DNA of 61,770 nucleotides from Hyphomicrobium sp. (lineage in GTDB: Bacteria > Pseudomonadota > Alphaproteobacteria > Rhizobiales > Hyphomicrobiaceae): the NCBI GenBank assembly GCA_002928955.1, contig PERT01000015.1, positions 1 through 61,770 of the forward strand, given 5' to 3'. Below, piece by piece: positions 29,065 to 37,108 of the stretch (position 1 is the stretch's first letter; every line of letters starts with the position of its first letter). The notes beneath the pieces are model-generated. The model searched no databases. It saw nothing but the letters and a program-made list of their open reading frames with translations, and was not told where the DNA came from. A program made the translations under genes and the position numbers.

Positions 29065-29271
29065 GTGATCCCCCATCGCCTCAGGGGGCCATGCCCCCGG
29101 CCGTGACCTAAGCGCATTCAAGTCAACCGGCCAAGGGGTTTTAGGGAGACGTCGAATCCGGATAGCTGTTGCGCTTTCGCCAGCACCGTATTGCCGGTTC
29201 AATGCCTTCAACGCGCCATGCCGGGCGCTTAAGCGCATCCCCCGAGAGCAACCAGAGGCCCAAGAACATCC

Positions 29272-29745
29272 ATGATCCGCAGACTGACATCGGTTCCTGC
29301 ACCCGCCGCGATAGGTTCGGGTCGCCTGGTGGTCGCGCTGGCGGCCATCCTTGCCATTGCCGGATGCGCCGGTTCCGAAGGCCCAGAGATCGCGACAGCG
29401 GCAGGCCTTGGCTGTGTCGACGACAGCCTCGACTGTATCGCCAAGCGACAGGCAGCTCTGCGCGGTCTTGTCGGCGACAAAGAACGGAAGTGGGTGAAGG
29501 AGCCCGCGACGGCCGCGAGCTACGCGTCGGGTGTGCGCCTCTTCGCCTATAAAACCAAAAAGAAAGAGCTGACTTGTGAAGAGCTTACCGCCGGTCGCAG
29601 GGAAGCCGACAGCGCCCCCGCGGTGCTCCGTGGTCCCCAGGCCGCGCAGCTATCGCCGGCCCAAGCCTCGCGTGGCATCATGCTCGCGGGCGAAGTTTCA
29701 CGCGAACTGGGCAACGAACACGCTAGGCGTTGCAAAAAGACGTGA
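29272..29745 (+). CDS. Putative lipoprotein, unknown
   Basis: A 157-aa protein with signal segment GRLVVALAAILAIAGCAGSEGPE, where LAIAGC is a good lipobox. The mature part has a short disulphide-compatible motif GLGCVDDSLDCIAKRQAALRGLV and later SYASGVRLFAYKTKKKELTCEELTAGRREAD...SRGIMLAGEVSREL. The charged, helical composition suggests a periplasm-facing anchor protein. It precedes the first DedA gene by about 110 bp on the same strand. No known family was recognised. Confidence 0.72.
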   Translation: MIRRLTSVPAPAAIGSGRLVVALAAILAIAGCAGSEGPEIATAAGLGCVDDSLDCIAKRQAALRGLVGDKERKWVKEPATAASYASGVRLFAYKTKKKELTCEELTAGRREADSAPAVLRGPQAAQLSPAQASRGIMLAGEVSRELGNEHARRCKKT

Positions 29746-29856
29746 TCGGCAAGGCGACGTGAACTGCGGTTGCCTCTTCCCAATGCCGCTGCGCCGGGGC
29801 ACCATCCTCTCAACCGACACGGTCGAGTCGTACCCGTTGCAAGGACCCCCGTACCG

Positions 29857-30381
29857 ATGACCATCCAGGAGTACGCCGATATCATCGTGGCCTTCGTCAA
29901 GGCCAACGAGGTCTGGGCGGCCCCCATCGCATTCGCCCTCGCTTTCGGCGAGAGCCTCGCGTTCATCTCACTCATCCTGCCGTCGACCATAATTCTCGTC
30001 GGCATCGGCGGCCTGATCGGGGCGAGCGGCATCAATCTGTGGCCGGTGGTGATCGCGGCCGGGTGCGGCGGCACGCTCGGCTACGCCATCTCGTACTGGA
30101 TCGGCCTTTACTTCAAGGATGATATCGCGCGCGTCTGGCCGTTTCGACGTTATCCCGAGATGATCCCGCGCGGCCGCCAGTTCTTCGACAAGTATGGGGC
30201 GTTCGGCGTCTTTCTCGGCCACTTCTTCGGTCCGGTGCGGGCGGTCATACCGGTTGTCGCTGGCATGTACGGGATGCCGCAAATCCCCTTTCAGATTGCC
30301 AACGTGCTGTCGGCCTTCCTGTGGGCTGGCGGCGTCATTGCGCCAACTGCATTCGGGCTCAAGTGGCTTTCGGGCGGGTGA
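29857..30381 (+). CDS. DedA-family membrane protein (first of two)
   Basis: A 174-aa DedA/SNARE-associated protein with four to five hydrophobic segments. Family marks are FALAFGESLAFISLILPSTIIL (conserved acidic residue and re-entrant hairpin), ARVWPFRRYPEMIPRGRQFFDKYGAFGVFLGHFFGPVRAVIPVVAGMYGM (the F-G-R-F/GPVR-x-P region) and a final hydrophobic hairpin. DedA proteins are half-transporters, and some members flip undecaprenyl phosphate or phospholipid across the inner membrane. The frame is open upstream, but ATG 29857 gives a normal N-terminus. The 3' end overlaps the convergent btaB gene by 23 bp. Confidence 0.92.
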   Translation: MTIQEYADIIVAFVKANEVWAAPIAFALAFGESLAFISLILPSTIILVGIGGLIGASGINLWPVVIAAGCGGTLGYAISYWIGLYFKDDIARVWPFRRYPEMIPRGRQFFDKYGAFGVFLGHFFGPVRAVIPVVAGMYGMPQIPFQIANVLSAFLWAGGVIAPTAFGLKWLSGG

Positions 30382-31024
30382 CGACGCCGAGTTGGGTATA
30401 ATCCCGATAGAGCCGTTCGAACGCCAGCTGGCAGCCATTGGCGCCGGCTAACCTGTCCATCTCCGTTTCGAGTTCTCCGCGTGGGGATACGTCGAACTTC
30501 GCAAGCCACGCCGATAACCCGGCCTTGAACCATGCCGGCAGCTCTGCCTGCTGGCCGAAATCAACGATATGCAGCGATCCGCCGGGGGCAACAGCCTTGA
30601 GCGCTTGCGGCAGCGCCTCCCGCCAGGGTGGGATCATCGATACAGCGTACGAGACGAAAACACGGTCGAACGCCTGCCGGCCAAACAGTACACCGGCGTC
30701 GAAATTGGTCGCATCGCCGAGCGCGACCGTGATGCGATCGGAGAGCCCCGCCCGCGCGATCGACGCGCGCGCCGTATCGAGCATGACACTGGATATGTCG
30801 AAGCCGCAAAGCATTGTGTGCGGATACCGGCGCGCGGCGAGGATGAGATTGCGCCCTGTCCCGCAGCCGACCTCGAGGATCGTACCGCCGGGTGGCGGCT
30901 TCAAGCCATCGAGCATGCGGTCGCGACCCAGCAGGAAGTACTTCCGGGTCGCGTCGTAAATGTAGCGCTGATAGCGATAAATGCCATCCATATGCTCGGC
31001 GGCATCGGTGTCGTCTTTGGCCAC
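30359..31024 (-). CDS. btaB: Betaine-lipid N-methyltransferase BtaB
   Basis: A 221-aa SAM-dependent methyltransferase: MDGIYRYQRYIYDATRKYFLLGRDRMLDGLKPPPGGTILEVGCGTGRNLILAARRYPH holds motif I (EVGCGTGRN), followed by GFDISSVMLDTARASI, VALGDATNF and FDRVFVSYAVSMIPPW. Together with BtaA it makes DGTS: BtaB adds three methyl groups to diacylglyceryl-homoserine. The YRYQRYIYDATRKYFLLGRD segment is characteristic of BtaB. The likely start is a GTG at 31024 with AAGG upstream, 10 bp after the btaA stop. The 3' end overlaps the DedA gene convergently. Confidence 0.92.
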   Translation of the reverse strand: MAKDDTDAAEHMDGIYRYQRYIYDATRKYFLLGRDRMLDGLKPPPGGTILEVGCGTGRNLILAARRYPHTMLCGFDISSVMLDTARASIARAGLSDRITVALGDATNFDAGVLFGRQAFDRVFVSYAVSMIPPWREALPQALKAVAPGGSLHIVDFGQQAELPAWFKAGLSAWLAKFDVSPRGELETEMDRLAGANGCQLAFERLYRDYTQLGVVTRPKAT

Positions 31025-31034
31025 GATAGCGCCT

Positions 31035-32291
31035 TCAGCGTTCGAGCACGTAGAGATGGAAGCCGCCGTAAATCGACGAGCGATCACGCGCCGTCATCGC
31101 CTTGCAGGCGACCGGATCGTAGGAGAAGCGCGCCAGGATCTCGTCTGGGATACGGCCCGGCAGGATGGTCTCTTCTCCGGCCGTCCGGAAAATCACGCGC
31201 GCGCCGGGCTTCGCCGTGCGGGCGATCTCCGTCCACACGTCGGTCAGCTGGTCGTCGGTCATCCAGTCCTGGGCGTCGAGCAGCACATAGCAATCGTGCG
31301 ACGCGACCGGCTCAGACGCCAGATATTCGGTAAACGACGCGTGACGGATGTCGAGCCCCGAGGCGCGCTTTCTTACGGTCTCGAAGTGCTCGCGCTGCAG
31401 GTAGGGCGGCAAGGGCCCGCTGCCGCCGGAGGCGTAGCGGCGGCCGAACGCCTGCCAGGCGAAATAGTTGTCCGATAGCTCAAAATCACAGGCCAGCCGC
31501 TCGAGACGGGCCTTGAGAACAGTCGCCATGTGCTTTTCGTTGCCCTTCAGGGCTTCGAACTGCGATGGCGGGATGCCAAGTCCGAACAATGCCGCCGGGT
31601 TCTCACACAGCCAACGGATGTGACGCTTTTCGAAGAGCGGGGCGAATTCGCGATCGAATATCGTCCGCTGCTCGGCGCGGGTCTTGGCCGTGAGCAGCTG
31701 CCGCGGATTGCGGCCATGCATGCGAGCAAGTAAATGCCCCGCACCGATGAACAGTCCCAGCAGACCATGGCGATAAACGTTCTGCCCGAAGTATCCGATG
31801 CGGCGGCGGCCGACGCGATCGCGGCTTTCCCAATATTTGCGCGTTTCCCAATCAAGCTGCGGCTGCAGGTGCGCGAAATAGGCCTGAACGTTCTCGCGGC
31901 TATCGGCCTCGGCGAAGAAGCGATGGAACGCACCGTAAGATGGCAAATGCTCGGCCGCCGCGCGCTTCAACTTATTGTAGGCGACGTGCGCCGGGTTGAG
32001 ATCAACCGCCGTCACGCGGATGTCGGCGGCCGTCAGGTAGCTCAAGATGTTGCATCCTCCGGACGCGATCGCCACCAGCTTGTCGCCGTCCTTGAGTCTG
32101 AGGGCCTCGAGATCGATGACCGGGTCTTCCCAGATCTGCGGGTAGACGAGGCCCGAGAATGCGAACGTGAACAACCGCTCCTGGATGCCCTGCTTGGAGA
32201 CGGCCTTGTGACGGTGAACGGCTTGGCGCAGGCGAAAGTTCTTGTTCTGGCGACGAGCTTCCTCGAACGCGGCGTTCTGCGTGGCAGCCAT
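31035..32291 (-). CDS. btaA: SAM:diacylglycerol 3-amino-3-carboxypropyl transferase BtaA
   Basis: A 418-aa protein of the DUF3419/BtaA family. It transfers the 3-amino-3-carboxypropyl group of SAM to diacylglycerol, giving diacylglyceryl-homoserine. Motifs seen: LVYPQIWEDPVIDLEALRLKDGDKLVAIASGGCNILSYLTAADIRVTAVDLNPAHVAYNKLK (SAM-binding), YFGQNVYRHGLLGLFIGAGHLLARMHGRNPRQLL, and near the C-terminus VLLDAQDWMTDDQLTDVWTEIARTAKPGARVIFRTAGEETILPGRIP. GAGGG lies 5 nt before the ATG. It is the first gene of the btaAB operon and divergent from the second DedA gene. In other bacteria these genes respond to phosphate starvation. Confidence 0.95.
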   Translation of the reverse strand: MAATQNAAFEEARRQNKNFRLRQAVHRHKAVSKQGIQERLFTFAFSGLVYPQIWEDPVIDLEALRLKDGDKLVAIASGGCNILSYLTAADIRVTAVDLNPAHVAYNKLKRAAAEHLPSYGAFHRFFAEADSRENVQAYFAHLQPQLDWETRKYWESRDRVGRRRIGYFGQNVYRHGLLGLFIGAGHLLARMHGRNPRQLLTAKTRAEQRTIFDREFAPLFEKRHIRWLCENPAALFGLGIPPSQFEALKGNEKHMATVLKARLERLACDFELSDNYFAWQAFGRRYASGGSGPLPPYLQREHFETVRKRASGLDIRHASFTEYLASEPVASHDCYVLLDAQDWMTDDQLTDVWTEIARTAKPGARVIFRTAGEETILPGRIPDEILARFSYDPVACKAMTARDRSSIYGGFHLYVLER

Positions 32292-32393
32292 GAATTCCCT
32301 CGACCTTGTGCCGTAATGTTCGCTGAAGTTCCAATCAGGCTATAGTGCGACTCGCGCATGCGGAAAGCGTTCGGTAAGCGCTGAATGTTGCGC

Positions 32394-32438
32394 TCTTGTG
32401 ACATGCCCATAGCCCTTACGACAAGCACGTCACATAGT
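32394..32438 (-). promoter_or_regulatory. Possible Pho-box-like half-sites upstream of btaA
   Basis: In the divergent btaA/DedA gap, the minus strand carries TATGTGACGTG (32437-32427), CTTGTCGTAAG (32425-32415) and CATGTCACAAG (32404-32394). The first two are about 11 bp apart, the spacing of PhoB half-sites, and each resembles TGTCA/TGTNA, but the match to the CTGTCAT consensus is imperfect. Suggestive only. Confidence 0.2.
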
Positions 32439-32565
32439 CGCAAACGCTTGAAAATGCGCCGCGCCAGAGAGAAGGTCCCCTTGCCAGATGCCCTATCGCC
32501 CCCAACATCCGCATGTCATGTAAGTGGTTGATCAACACTTTCGGCAGCAGGGCAACAGCAATCTG

Positions 32566-33093
32566 ATGATTTCCGATACCGTCCAGTGGATTTCGGCCGA
32601 AGTGCTGGGCGTGGTGGCGGCAAACATTGCGTTTGTGGGGCCCATCGTGTTCGCGCTCGGATTTGCCGAAAGCATTGTGTTCCTTTCGCTTTTTGTGCCT
32701 TCCACGATCCTCTTCCTGGGAATTGGCGGGGTACACCACGCGGCCGGCGGCAGCTTTTTCGACGTCTGGCTGTGGGGTGCGCTCGGCGCGTTTCTTGGCG
32801 ATGCCCTGTCTTATGCCGCAGGCCGGTTTTTCAAGAACGACGTCGCCAATGTCTGGCCGTTCAACGCCAACCCGACCTGGTACGAGTTCGCGCGGGACTT
32901 CACCCAGAAATGGGGCATGCTGGGCATCATCGGCTCGAAGTTTCTCGGCATGATGAGACCCTTTGTCCCGGTCGTCGCCGGTGCCATGGTGATGCCTTTG
33001 CCCCTGTTTCTCGTCGCCAGCGCCATCTCGTCGCTCGTGTGGGCCGGTGCTTTCCTCGCGCCTGGCTACGGCATCGGGATGTTGATGAAGTAA
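32566..33093 (+). CDS. DedA-family membrane protein (second of two)
   Basis: A 175-aa protein related to the DedA protein at 29857-30381. It has VFALGFAESIVFLSLFVPSTILFLGIGG, then FKNDVANVWPFNANPTWYEFARDFTQKWGMLGIIGSKFLGMMRPFVPVVAGAMVMPLPLF. The E-S-x-x-F-x-SL-x2-PST motif and the unusual VWPF are shared with the first copy. It should be an inner-membrane half-transporter with two re-entrant hairpins. It is divergent from btaA. The ATG at 32566 is preferred over a GTG at 32524; the SD is weak for both. Confidence 0.9.
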   Translation: MISDTVQWISAEVLGVVAANIAFVGPIVFALGFAESIVFLSLFVPSTILFLGIGGVHHAAGGSFFDVWLWGALGAFLGDALSYAAGRFFKNDVANVWPFNANPTWYEFARDFTQKWGMLGIIGSKFLGMMRPFVPVVAGAMVMPLPLFLVASAISSLVWAGAFLAPGYGIGMLMK

Positions 33094-33229
33094 GCGGGTC
33101 AGGCCGTGAGGCGGCAGGGGGCCGACCGCGGGCTTGCCTTGGGTGCCGATCTCGCCTATGACCCGCGCTATCTTTCCGACATGAGGCGCAGCGGTATTGC
33201 CGCTCCCTATCCCGAGAGCGAGACCCGTC

Positions 33230-33400
33230 ATGACCGCCCGCACCGCCCGCAAGGTCGAAATCCAGAAGAAAAAGGCCCGCCGCGCGATTCCGCGACCCAA
33301 GCTTTCGCGTCCGCAGGGCAATACGTCCGCCGTACGCAAACTTCTGAAGCGCATGGCCGGCAAGGCCCGCTCAGCCAAGGCCGCCGCCACCCCCGCCTGA
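33230..33400 (+). CDS. Possible small basic protein
   Basis: A 56-aa frame, MTARTARKVEIQKKKARRA...RPKLSRPQGNTSAVRKLLKRMAGKARSAKAAATPA, rich in Lys and Arg and free of acidic clusters. This composition would suit nucleic-acid binding. A purine-rich GAGAGCGAGA lies upstream. It lies between the second DedA gene and the P450 gene. Evidence is limited to composition and spacing, so it could be spurious. Confidence 0.35.
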   Translation: MTARTARKVEIQKKKARRAIPRPKLSRPQGNTSAVRKLLKRMAGKARSAKAAATPA

Positions 33401-33527
33401 TATCTCACTTCCGATGCGATCTGAGACCGAAGCACACACCATGGCGGTTGCCGGGTGCGCTGCTGTCGCGCACGCGGTAGCCTGACCTCGGATCGATGAC
33501 GATCCGTGCTGCCATTGGGCAAAGACC

Positions 33528-34907
33528 ATGTCCGTTATCGCACCATCCGCGTTGTATCCACCAACCGTCACCCCGCCCGCGGGTCCGTTGTCGCTGCTCC
33601 AGTTCCTGCGCCGCTGCATTGCGAACCCGCTTTCAACCTTCCCTCCGTCAGCCTACGAGGCCGACCTTGCCATCGAGGAACCGGTCAAGGGCCGTCCCGT
33701 CGCCTGGGTGATGGCGCCGCATTTTGTCGAGCAACTGCTGCTGACCGACAGCGACGCCACCGTCAAGACCGAGGTCGAGCACCGCGTGTTCGACCCGATA
33801 CTCGGCCGCGGCATCCTCACATCGGATCACGGCGACTGGAAATGGCAGCGCCGCGCTCTGGCCCCGCTGTTCCGATCCGGTGAAATCGCGACATACGCGC
33901 CAGCCATGTCGGCCGCCGCCGAAATGCAGATCGCCCACTGGCGCACATTCCCGGCCGGCGCCACGCACGATGTCGACCGCGACATGTCGGCGGCCACCTT
34001 CGATGTCATCGTCCGAACCATGCTGGTCGGCGGCAATCCAGCCGAATGCACCGCCGTCATGCAATCCGGCCAACGCTATCTCGACCACACGTCGTGGACC
34101 GTCGCGCTCGGCCTGTTGCGCCTGCCGCGCTGGCTGCCCCATCCGGCGACCCTATCGAACTGGCGCGCGGCGCGCCGATTGCGGTCAGCCGTCTCGGCCA
34201 TCATCGCACGCCGGGAACAGGCGCAGATCCAGGCGACAGATTTGCTGGGGCACCTTCTGGCAGCCCGGCACCCCGACACCGGCGCGGCCATGAGCCGCGA
34301 GCACATCGTCGACAACCTGGCGACCCTGCTCGAAGCCGGCCACGAAACCACGGCGAAGGCGCTCGCGTGGACGCTCTATCTGCTCGCCCGCGCGCCCGAG
34401 TGGCAGGAAGCGGTGCGCGAAGAAGTGCGAACGGTCGCACCGCACGGCACGCCGCTGACGCCCGACGTGGCCGGTCGCCTGCCCGTCACCGAGCGGGTAC
34501 TGAAAGAATCTATGCGGCTCTACCCGCCGGCGCCCGTCATGGCGCGCACGCTGTCACGACCAATTTCCATCGGCGGTCGCGAGATCTCACCGGGAACGCA
34601 GATCGTGATCCCGATCTTCGCCATCCACCGCCACCGCAGGCTCTGGACCGACCCGGACCGCTTCGACCCCGACCGCTTCCTCCCCGAGCGGGCGAGTGCG
34701 ATACCGCGCGGGCAATACATGCCGTTCGGCACCGGCCCGCGAATCTGCATCGGCCAGACGTTCGCGCTGCTCGAAGCCCGCATCATGCTGGCCACGCTGG
34801 TCCGCGGTGCGCGCTTCACCTGGGACGGCCGCCACTTGCCCGAGCCCTTGAGCCGGGTGACACTGCGCCCGAAGGGCGGGATGCCGCTTGGCGTGGACGT
34901 GTTGTGA
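33528..34907 (+). CDS. Cytochrome P450
   Basis: A 459-aa haem monooxygenase. All P450 landmarks are present and in order: the I-helix oxygen-activation motif LLEAGHETTAKALAW (AGHETT), the K-helix ExxR in LKESMRLYPP, the PERF-like FDPDRFLPER, and the haem-ligand loop FGTGPRICIGQTFALLEARIML with the axial cysteine. The N-terminus lacks a membrane anchor, as in soluble bacterial P450s. The substrate is unknown, and no ferredoxin or reductase gene is adjacent, so electrons must come from elsewhere. It is the last intact gene before the degraded methyltransferase region. Confidence 0.96.
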   Translation: MSVIAPSALYPPTVTPPAGPLSLLQFLRRCIANPLSTFPPSAYEADLAIEEPVKGRPVAWVMAPHFVEQLLLTDSDATVKTEVEHRVFDPILGRGILTSDHGDWKWQRRALAPLFRSGEIATYAPAMSAAAEMQIAHWRTFPAGATHDVDRDMSAATFDVIVRTMLVGGNPAECTAVMQSGQRYLDHTSWTVALGLLRLPRWLPHPATLSNWRAARRLRSAVSAIIARREQAQIQATDLLGHLLAARHPDTGAAMSREHIVDNLATLLEAGHETTAKALAWTLYLLARAPEWQEAVREEVRTVAPHGTPLTPDVAGRLPVTERVLKESMRLYPPAPVMARTLSRPISIGGREISPGTQIVIPIFAIHRHRRLWTDPDRFDPDRFLPERASAIPRGQYMPFGTGPRICIGQTFALLEARIMLATLVRGARFTWDGRHLPEPLSRVTLRPKGGMPLGVDVL

Positions 34908-34937
34908 GACGCAGCGTGCCTTGCCCCCGAGTGACAA

Positions 34938-35114
34938 TCACATGTCGAGTTCCGGCTGATCATTCCGTTCCTCGCGGGCGGCAGCCCTGAACCCGCGCTC
35001 GACGAGCGGGATGTCCGGCTTCTTGCCCGCAAATAACTCTTCGATGGTGAACAGCTGGATCTTCGGCACCTTCTTGCCGGTTCCGCTGTCGTAGAGGCCC
35101 GCGGCCGCCTCAGT
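34938..35114 (-). pseudogene. C-terminal remnant of a DNA methyltransferase with Mrr-like tail
   Basis: The last ~58 residues (TEAAAGLYDSGTGKKVPKIQ then LFTIEELFAGKKPDIP) match the C-terminal end of site-specific DNA methyltransferases that carry a restriction-endonuclease-like tail, where the sequence EAA-x-AGFY...P-x-[IL]Q-[IL]TIEELL-x-GK is common. The frame upstream of 35114 is unrelated and there is no start codon of its own. The matching N-terminal remnant lies at 36447-36572 on the same strand, and the whole catalytic middle is missing. It joins the end of the PIN gene within a few bases. Confidence 0.72.
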
Positions 35115-35646
35115 CGTCTTTGTCGTCCGGTTGCTCAGGCTCGATAGGATCGAGTCGCATTTCGATCTGTGGCAGGGCCGGCGGATCAGGGAGATCCTCC
35201 AGCGTGATGGCGTCAAGATTAGCAGCCCGCGTGTGTCTCGCGAGTTGTTCGTCGTTAGTGTAAATTGCCTTTGCGCCAACGGCCTTTGCAATAGCAACGA
35301 TCTGACGATCGAATTTCACCTTATCCCAGGTTGCATCGGGCGCCGCTCCGCGCTTAAATCCCTGTAACCGTGCCGCGCGTTCAAGAGCCGCGGCCTCGAC
35401 TGCCGCTCGCACGCCGAACTCGGCCACACGGAAATATTTCGATCGAGCGATGATAGCCAATTACTCGGGACCGGCATCACCGGCCTTGACGAGCAGCTCG
35501 CTCAGCGCAGGGGTCGGAACGATAATGCGCTCGCCGGTTTTCTGGATTGTCGCAACAAGGTGATCGATCCGCGGATTGCTACCGACGCCATCATTTATCT
35601 TCGGATCAAGGAAATAGATCAGAAAATTGGCGTCGAACACCACCAT
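35110..35646 (-). pseudogene. PIN-domain (VapC-like) ribonuclease, broken by an in-frame stop
   Basis: Two frames in the same phase, separated by a single TAA (35463-35461), together form one PIN domain of about 178 residues. The N-terminal half is MVVFDANFLIYFLD...PALSELLVKAGDAGPE; the first conserved aspartate is in VFDAN. The C-terminal half is LAIIARSKYFRVAEF...KFDRQIVAIAKAVGAKAIYTNDEQLARHTRAANL; later acidic residues are in KFDRQI and YTNDEQL. The TAA stands where homologues often have Tyr, so one base change (TAC or TAT to TAA) explains it. The start codon overlaps the stop of the partner gene (TGATG). Confidence 0.85.
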
Positions 35647-36380
35647 CAGTTGACGCCCTCGCCTGTCCTGAGTCGAGCGAGGTCAGAAAGAGGATCGTCG
35701 CCCCAGTCCGAGCCCTCGACTCCGTGAAGGCGCCTGATGACTTCGGCCAATGGCGCATCGTCGAGAACCTCAAAATCCTTGATCTCGAAGGATCGCATGA
35801 GCCAAGCGCCGGTAGCGAGGCGCATCCAACTTCCGCTGCCCGAGACGCGTAGGAGCCCGGCGTCATAGTGCTTGGCCAGTTTTCGGGCGAGCGGGCGGCG
35901 CGCTGTGCAGTTCTTGTAGACGGTTTCTCCGTCCTGCAACCAGATCGGGACGCTCGCTCCCTTGCCGCCAATCTTGATGATCATGCCCTCAAGCACGCCA
36001 TCCTCGCGGAATGGCCCGTACTCAAGAGGCTTCGGTCTATTGCGACCCGGGAATGCGATGATCTCCGCACCCCCGTCGTCCAGCAACTGTCCGACTGCAT
36101 TGTCTTCTGCAAGCAAGTCATCGAGCGACTGGAGGGCCTTCAATGCAACCACGTCGCCCTGGCCTCGCAATGCCTCAGAAAGGCGGCGCTCGACCTTGGA
36201 CAGTACGACCTCCTCGACGCGGGCTCGAAGCACCGCGCTGCCAGCGTTCACATCAATGAAATGCACGTGTTCAGGTTCGCCGAGCAGCTTGGCGAATTGC
36301 AGCATGTATTCCGCGAGCCGCTCCATTGGGAGCGTCTCGGGCGTGAAAACGTCAATCTTGAACCGGCGTTCTCTGCCCAT
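35646..36380 (-). CDS. Partner protein of the PIN-domain gene, unknown family
   Basis: A 244-aa protein starting MGRERRFKIDVFTPETLPMERLAEYMLQFAKLLGEPEHVHFIDVNAGSAVLRARVEE. The middle part (GVLEGMIIKIGGKGASVPIWLQDGETVYKNCTARRPLARKLAKHYDAGLLRVSGSGSWMR) looks beta-rich, and the C-terminal tail is acidic. I recognise no named family. The one-base overlap with the PIN gene start argues for a two-gene module in which this protein could be the antitoxin or a regulator (inference), although it is larger than typical VapB antitoxins. AGGAAG lies 6 nt before ATG 36380. It is intact although its partner carries a stop. Confidence 0.75.
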   Translation of the reverse strand: MGRERRFKIDVFTPETLPMERLAEYMLQFAKLLGEPEHVHFIDVNAGSAVLRARVEEVVLSKVERRLSEALRGQGDVVALKALQSLDDLLAEDNAVGQLLDDGGAEIIAFPGRNRPKPLEYGPFREDGVLEGMIIKIGGKGASVPIWLQDGETVYKNCTARRPLARKLAKHYDAGLLRVSGSGSWMRLATGAWLMRSFEIKDFEVLDDAPLAEVIRRLHGVEGSDWGDDPLSDLARLRTGEGVN

Positions 36381-36446
36381 TGGCATCTTCCTACACTGCC
36401 CGTTGTTCTTATCTTGTTCCGAGAGCGGTTAAAAGTCCCTCTGCAA

Positions 36447-36572
36447 CTATTTGGTCAGGCCTTCGGCGTTCGAATTGAACGGCGGGTCGAGGTAGACGAG
36501 ATCGACGCTCTCGTCCTTGATGCTCTCGCGCAGCACGACGAGATTGTCGCCGTAGTAGAGATGATTCGCCAT
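36447..36572 (-). pseudogene. N-terminal remnant of the DNA methyltransferase
   Basis: The frame MANHLYYGDNLVVLRESIKD-ESVDLVYLDPPFNSNA is the start of an adenine or cytosine-N4 DNA methyltransferase: YYGDNL precedes the SAM region and DPPFNSN is the catalytic DPP[F/Y] motif. After NSNA the sequence changes to EGLTK and stops, whereas intact enzymes continue for several hundred residues. The homologous C-terminus is found 1.3 kb further along the same strand (34938-35114), with the PIN module in between. Confidence 0.8.
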
Positions 36573-36672
36573 GCCGCCCCGCCGCAGATGATTGCTCTCG
36601 CGAGCGGCACAATCGCCGCTTGACCACAGGAACGCAAGGCGTACAAATTTCTCGGAACGGGGGGGGCGACTC

Positions 36673-36960
36673 GTGCGGGTCAAATCGTACAGCGAAGCGG
36701 TGAAACTGGCGCGGTGCGCGGGCGAGGACGCCGCGAACCGGCGCATGCGCAAGGCTGGCCGCAAGGCGTGGTCCGAAGCAGATCAGGCCCATGCCGTGAA
36801 CGTAACCCAAGGCATTCTCGCCGATCTCGGCTTCGACATCCCTGACTGGGTGGCGACGGCGGGCTTCCCACGCAACGAGCCGCCCGAGCCAAAAGCGACC
36901 CGCAAGTCGCGGCGGCGGCCGGATCAGGCTCCGGTCCAGCTCAGCCTCGCGTTCGGCTAA
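36673..36960 (+). CDS. Small conserved-looking protein, unknown
   Basis: A 95-aa protein with GTG start: MRVKSYSEAVKLARCAGEDAANRRMRKAGRKAWSEADQAHAVNVTQGILADLGFDIPDWVATAGFP followed by a basic, Pro-rich tail ending QAPVQLSLAFG. A run of eight G residues just upstream could serve as a ribosome-binding site. It is divergent from the methyltransferase remnant and lies upstream of malate synthase. No domain was recognised. Confidence 0.55.
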   Translation: MRVKSYSEAVKLARCAGEDAANRRMRKAGRKAWSEADQAHAVNVTQGILADLGFDIPDWVATAGFPRNEPPEPKATRKSRRRPDQAPVQLSLAFG

Positions 36961-37108
36961 CGCGGAATTCGCGCGCTCATTCTCGCCGTCCGCCGCGCCC
37001 GCCCGCGCGCATCCCGCAATACCATTCGACCAAAGTGCGTCGCACCCAAATCGGGATGCAGGTATACTGTCGACATCAAGATATTGAGCCCGGACAGGTG
37101 CACGATCC

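Noticed and set aside
32394-32438. Firm Pho box upstream of btaA
   Set aside because: Half-sites deviate from the consensus and the third is out of phase, so it is kept only as a low-confidence note.
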